From Acanthosepion esculentum (lineage: Eukaryota; Mollusca; Cephalopoda; Sepiida; Sepiidae): a DNA stretch of 64,000 nucleotides. Position numbers and translations under genes: made by a program. Location of the stretch: positions 50,019,556 through 50,083,555 of the forward strand of contig OZ038517.1 in the NCBI GenBank assembly GCA_964036315.1, written 5' to 3'. Shown one piece after another: positions 31,501 to 41,842 of this stretch. Every line of letters begins with the position of its first letter. The first letter of the stretch is position 1. The notes beneath the pieces were generated by a model. It had not been told where the DNA came from, did not search any database, and worked only from the letters and a program-made list of their open reading frames with translations.

Positions 31501-31999
31501 AAAAGGTTAATGGTCAGAATTGAATCAGACCAGTAAACAATAGTTTTAAAAAGTGCTCAATACACGTGCGAAAAAACTAAAGTAAAAACACCATGTCGAC
31601 CTTTTAACTTTAAAAATCAGGAAGTCTGTTGAATCCACTACCAGATCCAAAGAACCGTTTAAACCAGAAATCCAAAATCTTAAGTCCTTGCTTACATATT
31701 AGAAAATTTTTCTCAAAGGCATATGAGGCTGGATAAAAAATGTATTAACTCCCCACCAATAGATTTCCAATATACCTGTTTTTTTCTTCTTCTTCTTCTT
31801 CTTCAAATCCTCCTTCTCCTATTCTATTACACCCAACGTCTTGCGTTTATTATTTTCAAAAATAAACAATGTAGCGTTAAAAAGCGTTAGGAGGTCATTT
31901 GATAAAAATCGCCTGAGGATACCTACCGTAAGGTTGAAAGCAAGGTAGCAGATTCAACTGACCTCCTGATTTTTAATACACACACACATTATATATATA
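31501..31999. other. No gene seen
   Basis: Unique sequence with a (TTC)n run at 31785-31805. Confidence 0.5.
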
Positions 32000-32270
32000 A
32001 GATATTTTTATGTTTAACATTCTTCTTATAGATACAAATATTTAAGTAAATGCTCTGTTTATAATAAACAGTATTAAACAACATTTACCGGCCTGAATGT
32101 CCGAGAAATTTTCATAGAAAATATTCGTCCTCCGACAAGATTCGAACCTGTATCCTATACGGAACCGTCATATAGCCTGACGTGCCTTTTAACCGATTCG
32201 GCCGCAGAGGATCGTTCGGTTGGCAAGGTCGAATTTACTGCTTGTAAACTTCAATCTTCCATGAATCAGG
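32000..32270 (-). repeat. Repeat family A copy with tRNA-like module
   Basis: tRNA-like part 32128-32211 (acceptor TCCTCTG/CGGAGGA, A box 'CGGCCGAATCGGTTAAAAGG', B box 'GGTTCGAATC'). The copy ends at 32268 after 'CTTCCATGAATC', where it is replaced by unrelated sequence. Confidence 0.75.
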
Positions 32271-32334
32271 CTATATATATTTCTCAGAATTAATCTGTAG
32301 AAAAAAACATGTACACAAGAAAAAAGACAATAGG

Positions 32335-32575
32335 ATTAGTTTTAGCAGACGCGTTTCGTCCAATGTGATCTTTTTTCCCCAATATTGCCTTTCCTAACAG
32401 AATCACTACTCTCCCAAGCCAACGTACACAACAAATATATCAAGAAATCAAAAGAAAACGGTTGAATCCGTCAACACAACAATACAAACAATATTTCTAC
32501 ACGTGAAAATATTCTCTTCAAACAAATTAATTGACGTAATATAAAATAGCGTTTCTAAATTCTTCTAGTTGCTGT
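32335..32575 (-). repeat. PLE-type terminus (family E) and adjoining repeat
   Basis: 32345-32372 is the reverse complement of the relic core (GGAC, GAAAC, GCGTC) with a weakened stem II. 32380-32570 matches 5085-5285 inverted. The relative order of the two parts differs between the two loci, indicating rearrangement. Confidence 0.45.
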
Positions 32576-32781
32576 TGGTATTTTGTTTGTTGTTTAGTGT
32601 TTACAGATGCTATCTTTCAATAAATGAAAATACAATTTATTGAAAAAAAGTTAGAACAAAGTAACTATAAACAAAATGCCTTTTTTTGTTTGTTTTCAAT
32701 TACAAAAGGTAGCTCCATTGCATTATTTAAAAAATTGAATTTGAAACGCTGTAGTGTAAAACGAACAGTGAAAAAATTATT

Positions 32782-33009
32782 TTGAATTTACGGATCTACT
32801 GTCTGCATATCCACAGATATTTTACCATTCTGAAGATCGTTTCAGATAAGATTGAAAGTACTTGGGAAAATAAAAATTATTTGAAAGAAAATTTTGTTAT
32901 TTTTCTTCATCAATTTTCTACAGTCACCAAGAAATTTATTCGTGGACTTGAAAGGATTAAATCTGAAATAGATTGACATAATACGTCTAAACTATTTAAT
33001 CAAACCTGC

Positions 33010-33012
<3 letters not shown>
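32782..33012 (+). repeat. PLE-type 3' tail ending at (TA)n
   Basis: Plus-strand copy of the tail at 6181-6430. It contains a 64-codon frame reading IVSDKIESTWENKNYLKEN and ends 'AATCAAACCTGCTTGAATAT', at the TA run. A shorter copy of just the last 35 bp is at 59519. Confidence 0.55.

Positions 33013-33013
<1 letters not shown>

Positions 33014-33080
<67 letters not shown>
33014..33080. repeat. (TA)n microsatellite
   Basis: A 66-bp TA run between a PLE tail and a satellite. Confidence 0.95.
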
Positions 33081-33082
<2 letters not shown>

Positions 33083-33097
33083 ATGTATACTGTTGCT

Positions 33098-34430
33098 ATT
33101 ACCACAATGTTTCAGTCAATCCATTCTATGCTTACATTCTATAATTTTAAGAAGAGTCATTAGCATTCCAAGAGTTCTTCAGACTATTGAACTCATTCTT
33201 TGTGTTACCTTTGTTGTTACCACAATGTTTCAGTCAATCCATTCTATGCCAACCTTCTATAATTCTGAGAAGAGTCATTATCATTCCAAGAGTTCTTCAG
33301 ACTATTGAACTCATTCTTTGTGTTGCTTTTGTTGTTACCACAATGTTTCAGTCAATCCATTCTATGCCTACCTTCTATAATTCTGAGAAGAGTCATTATC
33401 ATTCCAAGATTTCTTCAGACTATTGAACTCATTCTTTGTGTTGCTTTTGTTGTTACCACAATGTTTCAGTCAATCCATTCTATGCCTACCTTCTATAATT
33501 TTGAGAAGAGTCATTATCATTCCAAGATTTCTTCAGACTATTGAACTCATTCTTTGTATTGCTTTTGTTGTTACCACAATGTTTCAGTCAATCCATTCTA
33601 TGCCTACCTTCTATAATTTTGAGAAGAGTCATTATCATTCCAAGAGTTCTTCAGATTATTGAACTCATTCTTTGTGTTGCTTTTGTTGTTACCACAATGT
33701 TTCAATCAATCCGTTCTATGTCTACCTTCTATCATTTTGAGAAGAGTCATTATCATTCCAAGAGTTCTTCAGACTATTGAACTCATTCTTTGTGTTGCTT
33801 TTGTTGTTACCACAATGTTTCAGTCAATCCATTCTATGCCTACCTTCTATCATTTTGAGAAGAGTCATTATCATTCCAAGAGTTCTTCAGACTATTGAAC
33901 TCATTCTTTGTGTTGCTTTTGTTGTTACCACAATGTTTCAGTCAATCCATTCTATGTCTACCTTCTATCATTTTGAGAAGAGTCATTATCATTCCAAGAG
34001 TTCTTCAGACTATTGAACTCATTCTTTGTGATGCTTTTGTTGTTACCCCAATGTTTCAGTCAATCCATTCTATGCCTACCTTCTATCATTTTGAGAAGAG
34101 TCATTATCATTCCAAGAGTTCTTCAGATTATTAAACTCATTCTTTGTGTTGCTTTTGTTGTTACCACAAGGTTTCAGTCAATCCATTCTATGCCTACCTT
34201 CTATAATTTTGAGAAGAGTCATTATCATTCCAAGAGTTCCTCAGACTATTGAACTCATTCTTTGTGTTGCTTTTGTTGTTACCACAATGTTTCAGTCAAT
34301 CCATTCTATGCCTACCTTCTATAATTTTAAGAAGAGTCATCAGCATTCCAAGAATTCTTCAGACTATAGAACTCATTGTGTTGCTTTCATTGTTATCACA
34401 ATATTTCAATCAATCATTGCGCCTTCACGG
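33098..34430. repeat. 118-bp tandem satellite, about 11 units
   Basis: Units containing 'CCACAATGTTTCAGTCAATC', 'CATTCTATGCCTACCTTC' and 'GAAGAGTCATTATCATTCC' repeat exactly every 118 bp (for example 33187, 33305, 33423, 33541 and so on to 34249). The last unit is shortened and degraded. Because 118 is one more than a multiple of three, an identical 79-codon open frame reappears in a new phase each unit; this periodicity is not evidence of a protein. Divergence among central units is only a few bases; the outermost ones differ more. Confidence 0.97.
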
Positions 34431-34479
34431 ACTGGCGCTTTCCGCTGACATGAAGTAGAAAGTCATACAGACATCATCA

Positions 34480-34885
34480 GGTATGGAAATAGAGTTGTTT
34501 TTTACATCCAGGTAATAACGGAGCAACGAAAGATTAGATATGATCCGAAATATATATTTTTTTTTAGAAATGTGTTATTGTTAACGGTAAAAAAAATTTT
34601 GGAGCGTGCGGTCGCAACGCTGAGGTTGATTTTTTTTGTTGAAAATTTAAGAGTGTGCATTTTTTTTACTAATATGGTAATAGGAGAATTCTTTTGTTGT
34701 AGTAGTTTTTTTCAGTCAATGTGGCATGAACTAAATTGTTCAATAAATAGAGGAATGTCGCAGTTATTATCCGAAAGTTGCACGTCGGATCAGTTCTTTT
34801 AATATCAAGTATGTAGTGCAGTTCAATTTATATTACATAAATCATTCATACAGAAAGCATTTTTGTATGAATGATTCATGTTAAT
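34480..34885. repeat. Relative of the 15.77-16.23 kb inverted repeat
   Basis: 34495-34600 is the reverse complement of 15890-16050 ('ACATCCAGGTAATAACGG', 'GATCCGAAATATATA', 'TGTTATTGTTAACGG'). 34801-34850 matches 15745-15800 in direct orientation ('GTGCAGTTCAATTTATATTA'). A small hairpin (CATTCATAC.../...GTATGAATG) lies at 34842-34875. Confidence 0.65.
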
Positions 34886-35200
34886 TAAAGGATCTTATAT
34901 CGTGTGTTAAATAAAACAATCAATGCAAAATGTACAAATGTCAGCCGAACGCTGACTAAATATTGCCGACAGTACGAGAAGAATTAAACTAATTAAACTA
35001 CGTCGAAATTGATCTGACAGAAAGATAAGCCTTATATTGTGCAACAAGGTTTTTCAAAATATAAGAAGAAGCAAATGTCAAATTTCAAAGTCTAGCACGA
35101 TTGTAGAGTCAAAGGTATGATATGTTTACAATTAACCGTTAATTCAAATCTTTGATTTTAATAAACCATCCTTATCCAAGAATCTGATAATCTGCATTAT
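34886..35200. other. No gene seen
   Basis: AT-rich unique sequence leading into a PLE fragment. Confidence 0.5.
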
Positions 35201-35204
35201 ATCA

Positions 35205-35393
35205 TTAACTGTAAACACAAAAAACATTGTTCATACATGTCTTTGCAAGTTTTAAAATTTTCCATTTCACTTTAGGAGTTTTATTTTCATCTTCCAACCT
35301 CCAAAAATATTTTGAAAGTGAAATATTATTTCTCTTAGTATTATTAGTAAAAGACAATATGTGTTGATACCACCGGGATTTGAAAGAATTCTT

Positions 35394-35420
<27 letters not shown>
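35205..35420 (-). pseudogene. PLE GIY-YIG C-terminal fragment
   Basis: The minus strand reads SFKSRWYQHILSFTNN, ISLSKYFWRLEDENKTPKVK and WKILKLAKTCMNN. This is the C-terminal half of the GIY-YIG nuclease of a PLE (the LSK.xW.L and WxI elements). It begins abruptly at a TA run (35401-35424) and lacks the catalytic N-terminal half. Confidence 0.72.
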
Positions 35421-35424
<4 letters not shown>

Positions 35425-35850
35425 GACAATATTAGTGGTGAATATACACATACATATGCAATTATATATACACATACATATATGTATAAAAATAATTCCA
35501 AGAGGATATGATCCAGGTAGAACTCAATGTCCAGGACAGAGTAAGGATATAATAAAAAGACTTAAACACTAATATTCCATGGTCATAATTTATTCCATTG
35601 GAATCGTAAAAACGACCCAATTCATCAGACATACAGATTCAAAATGAAAACGGAAAAACGACCCCGGGAGAAATTGGTGAGAGTATGTGTGATAGTGTGG
35701 GGGGACCCGTGATCTATATAGAGGGGTAATAGACGAGAGAGACGGGGCGGACTTTAGGCGGAGAGGGCACTAAAATTTAACTGAGGGAAGATTTAAAAAG
35801 GGATTTCAGTGATAAAATGGTGCGTATTTTCAAAGATATACCGGAAGAGT
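35425..35850. other. No gene seen
   Basis: Unique sequence of moderate GC content. It abuts the left arm of the large inverted repeat without (TA)n. Confidence 0.45.
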
Positions 35851-38136
35851 GTACATTTCTTGGTGACACTCACACCCCTTAGGCGATACAATCTTATGCT
35901 CCCGCCCAGACCCCTACAACGCATACGTACACACACTAATAAGATAAAGGGAGAGTTTAGATAATCTAACCTTAGAAGGGTTTTTAGAATTCCCTAAAGT
36001 TAAGTAGGGACGGCGTTCTGAAACGTATTGTCTAGCCGTTTCAAGTCATAAACTAACAATCTCTGCCCCCATAAATTTATCGGACTGGCCAAATGATTCT
36101 CGGGCGGCCTGTTTTCATCCCGCCCCCATCCCAAACGAGACCGTTTGACCAACACAAGGGATTTTGGGGAAATCCCGCTGACAAGATAAAGTTTGATGAA
36201 AACTTGTAGACAAAATTCCATTTTCACTCTTCGTACCTCCGGTCGATTATACATACCTGCGTACATTTACACCCATATACCGCTATATGATTACATATAT
36301 GTATAGATATTTCGAAATATGCACACACACACATAAATACATCTGCATATATATCTCTCTACCTACGTATCCACACGGTCATACATGTAGGTGTACACAC
36401 GCACACACACACATATATATATTCATGTACTTACCTACATACACCCATATATACATATATCTATGCGTATGCTTTTATATACACGTCTACACACACAGAT
36501 GCGTACACCCACATGAACGCACATATCCATTTCTATATTTAACCCGAATCAAAGGTCAATTAAAACATATATAATATTTTAAAACCGCTGGATGAGTAGC
36601 GTGTATTTATCTCCAATGTTAGAATGTATACCTAGGTGTCTAATTATTATAATTCTATCTGATTTTGCAAATCAGTTATTAGGGGAACGTTTATCCGCTG
36701 GTGATTGGAAGCAACGTCTATACGGCCATAGGCCCTCCTTTAGACACAGATACCTCAGAAACCAAACGGCCCTATCCAAACACTACTGGGATCTGGTGGA
36801 TAGGGGTTTAACCCCACTTTTCGAATGGAGATACTTGTCAAGAGCTAGCACACCTAATAACTTACGTGATAGGTGTAATCTGTGCATCGCCGAAAAGATC
36901 TTTATCATCAGAGATGAAAATCAGGATGAACTGTTAAACCTTCGGAGTGAGATCCTCTCCAAATGTAGGCATATAAAAGGGTTCAAAACATGAACACCGT
37001 TTTGTAGCACGTGGCCGGGTGTGACACTTCCACCTTAGCCCAATAACATCGGGCATGACTTTCTGTGTATTGAATACTACTTGTATGTATTATTGTGTAT
37101 GGTTATGTGAGACACCAGGTATTCCAATTTTTTATTTATTTACTTTTATTTTTATTTTTTTTAATGCTTCATCCATGCAATGACCATTACGTATATGTAT
37201 CATTGTGTATGTTTATGTGATGCGACATGTACTTCTAATTTTGGCCTTTCTTTATTCACGTGGTGATACATGTGTGAGGGGTTGGGTGGGTAAACGTTCC
37301 CCTAATAACTGATTTGCAAAATCAGATAGAATTATAATAGTTAGACACCTAGGTATACATTCTAACATTGGAGATAAATACACGCTATTCACCCAGCGGT
37401 TTTAAAATATTATATATGTTTTAACTGACCTTTGATTCGGGTTAAATATAGAAATGGATATGTGCGTTCATGTGGGTGTACGCATCTGTGTGTGTAGACG
37501 TGTATATAAAAGCATACGCATAGATATATGTATATATGGGTGTATGTAGGTAAGTACATGAATATATATGTGTGTGTGTGTGTGTGCGTGTGTACACCTA
37601 CATGTATGAACGTGTGGATACGTAGGTAGAGAGATATATATGCAGATGTATTTATGTGTGTGTGTGTGCATATTTCGAAATATCTATATATATATGTAAT
37701 CATATAGCGGTATATGGGTGTAAATGTACGCAGGTATGTATAATCAACCGGAGGTACGAAGAGTGAAAATGGAATTTTATCTACAAGTTTTCATCAAACT
37801 TTATCTTGTCAGCGGGATTTCCCCCAAATTCCTTGTGTTGGTCAAACGGTCTCGTTTGGGATGGGGGCGGGATGAAAACAGGCCGCCCGAGAATCATTTG
37901 GCCAGTCCGATAAATTTATGGGGGCAGAGATTATTAGTTTATGACTTGAAACGGCTAGACAATACGTTTCAGAACGCCGTCCCTACTTAACTTTAGGGAA
38001 TTCTAAAAACCCTTCTAAGGTTAGATTATCTAAACTCTCCCTTTATCTTATTAGTGTGTGTACGTATGCGTTGTAGGGGTCTGGGCGGGAGCATAAGATT
38101 GTATCGCCTGAGGGGTGTGAGTGTCACCAAGAAATG

Positions 38137-38140
<4 letters not shown>
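35851..38140. mobile_element. Large inverted repeat (~845-bp arms) around a PLE GIY-YIG domain
   Basis: Left arm 35851-36693 and right arm 37291-38140 are reverse complements with few differences, separated by a 597-bp loop. The boundaries are sharp: 'GTACATTTCTTGGTGACAC' on the left pairs 'GTGTCACCAAGAAATGTAC' on the right, and the arms end at 'GGAACGTTTA'/'TAAACGTTCC'. The right arm runs into (TA)n at 38141. The loop holds most of a PLE nuclease frame. PLEs are known to carry LTR-like terminal repeats that can be direct or inverted, so this may be a truncated PLE with inverted terminal repeats; a fold-back duplication is the alternative. Confidence 0.85.
36592..36993 (+). pseudogene. PLE GIY-YIG endonuclease C-terminal domain, open frame
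   Basis: 133 codons. From residue about 33 it reads GDWKQRLYGHRPSFRHRYLR, NQTALSKHYWDLVDRG, FEWRYLSRAS, then RCNLCIAEKIFIIR and NLRSEILSKCRHIKGF before the stop. These are the second half of a PLE GIY-YIG domain: the RxxxH block, LSK.YW, a CxxC...EK motif and a final CRH. The upstream GIY and YIG strands are replaced by arm sequence (36592-36693), so the catalytic site is incomplete. The frame is intact to its stop, unlike the other PLE fragments here, and differs clearly from them, so it is a different PLE lineage. Confidence 0.72.

Positions 38141-38182
<42 letters not shown>
38141..38182. repeat. (TA)n microsatellite
   Basis: A 42-bp TA run between the inverted-repeat arm and a PLE tail. 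Confidence 0.95.
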
Positions 38183-38187
<5 letters not shown>

Positions 38188-38189
38188 AA

Positions 38190-38325
38190 TTTAAAAAAAA
38201 CAAATAAAACACCAACAGTAAAATGGAAACTAGTTAAAAAAACGAGAAAAATTGTAGATCTTTGGATGACCCATCTCTTTTATGCCTACAAAATAAGTTA
38301 TATATTATTAAGTTTCTGAAAAATA
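38190..38325 (+). pseudogene. PLE C-terminal fragment
   Basis: Reads KTNKTPTVKWKLVKKTRKIV, then MTHLFYAYK. It matches the 22.9-kb PLE end (NKTPTVKWKLIRKARI) and 35.3 kb (NKTPKVKWKILKLAK). Only about 40 residues remain. Confidence 0.6.
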
Positions 38326-38329
38326 AAAA

Positions 38330-39145
38330 AATGTATTAAATCAAAGAAATGAAATAGCTGTTTTCTGTAGACATTGTCTAATATACTCCTTAAAAATAAT
38401 TAATTATGAAAAATAATTGACATATTTATATCCACTATTTGATCATAAATAATTTATGAATGCTTAATTAAATTCTAATATATTTATTTTATAGTACCAT
38501 ATATATCTATAAGTATATTGAAAAAATATAGTATTTTAGATATGTTAAAATATGTGTATCAAAAATATGACTTAATCATACTGTAATAGCCCTTTAATAA
38601 AATCTCGATGTAGTTTTAAAAAAAGAGAATAAATAAAGGAAATAAAATGCCAAATATATTGTAAGGTCTATCTTAATAAGATAAAATAAACCAGACAGTA
38701 ATAACTTGACAGCCTGAAAGAAAGTGTAGCTAGATAGAAATCTTAAACCCCCGTCCAACTTTAACCGATTTTCAATTTGCCACACAGAGATACACTTGCT
38801 TCCTACATTCGAAGGAAAGCCAACACCCACTTTATAAAATCATGGGAATTCTATTAACACCACCATCTTAACTTAAAAATAGAGTAAATCCAATTTTTTC
38901 CAAGTTATTCTTAGAATCACTTGAGAATGGGACAGAGCTCTGAATTTTAAGTTTAGACTTTAAAGGTAAATTTTAAGATTTAAGCTTCGGTTTCGAAATA
39001 TAGTCATTTCTGTGTCACGATGGAAACATATTTAAAAAAAAATAATTATAATATTTTGATCTACTTTTATCAAGGACTGTTTTTTTAAAAAATAAAAATA
39101 ATTGATAAACAACTATGGATTATAAATCTGACTGTTGTTTCCATT
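38330..39145. other. No gene seen
   Basis: Very AT-rich unique sequence with no coding or repeat signature. Confidence 0.5.
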
Positions 39146-39147
39146 AT

Positions 39148-39151
<4 letters not shown>

Positions 39152-39226
<75 letters not shown>
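39152..39226. repeat. (TA)n(TATG)n microsatellite
   Basis: TA run to 39203 then five TATG units. Confidence 0.95.
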
Positions 39227-39254
39227 AGTAATTGGTTTGGGGATTTAGGTTAAT

Positions 39255-39345
39255 TTTATAGTAAATCGTCGAACTTAGAATCCTCAACAGAATGCAGAAA
39301 GCACTGGACGGCCCTATCTGGGACTCATCAGCAGTGCGCATCCAC
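39255..39345 (-). ncRNA. Hammerhead ribozyme, inactivated by core deletion
   Basis: The minus strand has GCACTG, CTGATGAG, then TCCCAGATAGG joined directly to GCCGTC and CAGTGC. About 8 nt (ACGAAACG in the intact copy at 39661) are missing, which removes the GAAA element. Confidence 0.7.
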
Positions 39346-39409
39346 TACCGAGAATCGAACCCGGATCGCTTCGATACAACGCGAACGTCATACCAACGGG
39401 ACTCGGTGA
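39343..39409 (-). repeat. tRNA-like module of family C
   Basis: On the minus strand: 'CGAGTCCCGTTGGTATGACG' (A-box-like), then 'CCGGGTTCGATTCTCGG' (strong B box), with the ribozyme starting about 10 nt later. A 4-bp stem (TTCG/CGAA) sits between. The acceptor stem does not close well, so it is a promoter-like module rather than a tRNA. Confidence 0.6.
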
Positions 39410-39630
39410 CGAAGAACACATAAACTAGACTCGATATAGCGCCGCTACTCCCTCAGTTCCGTTCACCGATACCCATCCAAGTATACAGAGTTATCCAGAG
39501 TCCCCGAATAACCTCGGAACCTGTGCCCCAACAGCCACGACTACTATTTTGACCCTTAGCCGCTCTATCACAGAGCTTAGCTGGATCTGGTAAGATATAC
39601 AAATAATTGATTTGGGGATTCTCGGTAGTG

Positions 39631-39690
39631 GATGCGCACTGCTGATGAGTCCTAGATAGGACGAAACGGCCGTCCAGTGCTTTCTGCATT
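39631..39690 (+). ncRNA. Complete hammerhead ribozyme (family C)
   Basis: Stem I GCACTG (39636-39641) pairs CAGTGC (39675-39680), six perfect pairs. CTGATGA is 39642-39648. Stem II GTCC (39649-39652) pairs GGAC (39659-39662) around loop TAGATA. GAAA is 39663-39666. Stem III ACG (39666-39668) pairs CGT (39671-39673). The cleavage triplet is GTC with the predicted cut between 39674 and 39675. ATGC (39632-39635) and GCAT (39686-39689) can extend stem I beyond an internal loop. Short stem III and long stem I match the type I hammerheads described in PLEs and retrozymes. Confidence 0.88.
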
Positions 39691-39718
39691 CTGTTGAGGC
39701 TTCTAAGCTCGACGAATT

Positions 39719-39722
<4 letters not shown>

Positions 39723-39778
<56 letters not shown>
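39723..39778. repeat. (TA)n microsatellite
   Basis: A 56-bp TA run bridging family C and family A elements. Confidence 0.95.
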
Positions 39779-39779
<1 letters not shown>

Positions 39780-39782
<3 letters not shown>

Positions 39783-40034
39783 ACATTTATATATATTATG
39801 TTTAACGTTCTTTTTATAGATACAAGTATTTAAGCAAATGCTCTGTTTTATAATAAACAGTATTAAATAACATTTACCGGCCTGAATGTCCGAGAAATTT
39901 TCATAGAACATTTTCGCTCTCCGACAGGAATCGAACCTGTATCCTATACGGAACCATCATTTCACGTGATGTGCCTTAACCTTTCGGCCACAGATGAGCG
40001 TCTGGTTAGCAAGGTCGATTTTACTATCTTTAAA
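39780..40034 (-). repeat. Repeat family A copy with tRNA-like module
   Basis: The tRNA-like part is 39917-39997. The acceptor arm is weaker (TCATCTG/CGGAGAG), and the A box has lost several bases. The distal flank is truncated after 'TTTACTATCTTTAAACTT'. Confidence 0.7.
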
Positions 40035-40055
40035 CTTATTTTAAAATGTCCAATT

Positions 40056-40156
<101 letters not shown>

Positions 40157-40282
40157 ATTGAAAAGTGTAGGCATGTCCATTAAGTTTAACCAACCTTTTT
40201 TGTCTAAATTGTGTCTGATCTTTCGCAAAACCGGTTTCTATAGATTGACGAAATTTCCAAGATCAATATCACTACCGCCTTC

Positions 40283-40330
40283 CAAGCTTTCGACTTACAT
40301 GAGTCATCTTCAGCGGGGTGTACACGCAGT
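40283..40330 (-). ncRNA. Hammerhead-like motif
   Basis: The minus strand carries CTGAAGA (a valid CUGANGA core, 40313-40307), stem II GACT/AGTC around CATGT, then GAAA (40291-40288). The part after GAAA (GCTTGG) gives no proper stem III, and stem I is unclear. It could be a relic of another family. Confidence 0.4.
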
Positions 40331-40494
40331 GAAATTATGACCGCCATAATCAATAAGTCCTAAGCTACAACAAGGTGTAGAAAAATCATAATTGGCACGT
40401 TTAATGTGTCGTTATATCCTAAGTTGGATCAAAGAAACCGATAAATTTTATACACCCGTATGTAGCAGCCATTTTTGCGAAAGACTGATCAGAA

Positions 40495-40540
40495 TCCCCC
40501 CCCCAAAAAAACAAACACCCCCCCCCCAAAAAAAAAAAAC
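40495..40540. repeat. Poly-C/poly-A tract
   Basis: Runs of C (6-9) and A (7-11) alternate. Confidence 0.85.
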
Positions 40541-40555
40541 AATGGTCAAATTTAA

Positions 40556-41160
40556 TATTCAGTCAGTCAGTTACGTGCCATGCTTGATAAATGACGAACG
40601 AGGCTGATTTTTTCACGCAGTAAGCTGCCATTTCTTTCTGCGGTAAACTAGTTGCCGTCCAAGGCTACAGAACCCGGTCTGACCTGCTATTTATCCATAG
40701 TCAGTTATGTGCCAGGCGGGATACACACGTAGGCGATCATGTATCTTTCGACACATGAGTAACGAGGCAGATTTTTCCCGTAGTCGGTTGCCATTTCATT
40801 GTGCGGTAGACCAGTTGCCGTCCAAGGCTATAGAACCCGTTCTGTCCTACTATTTACCCTTAGTCAGTCAGTTACGTGCCATGCGGGATAAACACGTAGG
40901 CGATCGCGTATCTTTCGATACATGACTGACGAGCAAGATTTTTTCCCGCAGTAGGTTGCCATTTCTTTCTGCGGTAGACTAGTTGTCGTCCAAGGCTACA
41001 GAACCCCGGCCTATCCTGCTATTTACCCATAGAGAGAGAAGAAGATGGTTCATACCTTTCCCAATGGTATTAGCACGTAAGTGAATGTAATGGATTCGAC
41101 TGGAATTCGAACTCGGCTCTCCGATTCCTCAACCCGAGCCGCTATCCAATAGACATATGT
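40556..41160 (-). repeat. SINE family G with tail triplicated
   Basis: The minus strand starts with a tRNA-like head (41075-41160: 'GAGCCGAGTTCGAATTCC' B box) followed by 'GCTAATACCATTGGGAAAGG' and 'CTATGGGTAAATAGCAGGA'. The tail segment containing 'GACGGCAACTAGT'-type and 'CGTAACTGACTGACTA' motifs then occurs three times (landmarks at 40651, 40814 and 40982, periods 163 and 168 bp). The tail therefore amplified in tandem separately from the head. Confidence 0.7.
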
Positions 41161-41699
41161 CTATTCTTTTCAATGAAACATACATGAACTGGGATCAGAT
41201 ATAGATCAAATATATATTTGGAAGTCGATAGAACTATAGAATAAGGGACAAATGAGACAGGTTCATAAATCTAACATGTTGCGTTTTTATTAAAACTTCA
41301 TCAAAGAGAGAGAGAGAGAGAAAAAACTTGTATTTCACGTGCTTCAGTCTTGTCAGGCAGCGTTCGTGTGTATAATTCACGTGTGAATTAAGATCCACAT
41401 ACGTACGGGAAGGGCGGTGTGTATTTGTACTCGGTGGAAACGGGTGAGCAATGTCTGAAGAGGACCAAATAAAAATAGAAACTAGACGATAACCTCAGAC
41501 ATGAACAGTGACCCGGGTTTAGTTCAGAATTCCCTGTAGGTTACCTTGATCGATATACACGGAGAGAGGGGTGTGCAGAAGTCACAACGCCCGAAACGTT
41601 GGGATTACACAAAGATGAGGACAATACAATAATCCGAATATAAAATAGTGTAAATAATGATAACCCCTCACCCAGGAAATTCAGACAAAAAAAGTATTA

Positions 41700-41700
<1 letters not shown>
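41161..41700. other. No gene seen
   Basis: Unique sequence with a (GA)n run at 41305-41325. Confidence 0.5.
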
Positions 41701-41777
<77 letters not shown>

Positions 41778-41780
41778 TCT
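41701..41780. repeat. (TA)n(CA)n microsatellite
   Basis: A TA run is followed by about 40 bp of CA. Confidence 0.95.
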
Positions 41781-41842
41781 TCAGTCACACCTTTTGTGTA
41801 CTGTTTAGGAAAGATAATAAATTATGTAGTCAATTATAAGTA

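Larger units (their letters stand above)
39227..39722. mobile_element. Retrozyme-like element (family C) as an inverted pair
   Basis: A minus-strand copy (39241-39410: tRNA-like head, then a damaged hammerhead, then tail) and a plus-strand copy (39611-39722: hammerhead and tail) face each other. Outer ends 'ATAGTAAATCGTCGA' and 'TCGACGAATTACTATA' are inverted. The direct motif 'TTGGTTTGGGGATT'/'TTGATTTGGGGATT' occurs at both left and right parts. 39410-39600 between them is GC-richer unique sequence. The right end meets (TA)n. The ribozyme sequence is unrelated outside its core to the 6.8-kb family, so it is an independent family. Confidence 0.7.

Noticed and set aside
34450..34485. CTGATGA on the minus strand near 34470-34480
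   Set aside because: A GTC/GAC mini-stem follows, but GAAA, stem III and a cleavage site are absent.
35625..35660. CTGATGA on the minus strand near 35633-35645 as another hammerhead
   Set aside because: No GAAA element or stem II follows; the downstream sequence is a T run.
36287..36574. 95-codon frame repeated at 37410-37703
   Set aside because: It is repeat-like CA/TA-rich sequence within the two arms of the inverted repeat; duplication comes from the arms and not from conservation.
41565..41600. 'CCCGAAACGTTGGG' as a hammerhead relic
   Set aside because: GAAAC is present, but no core or stem arrangement could be built around it.
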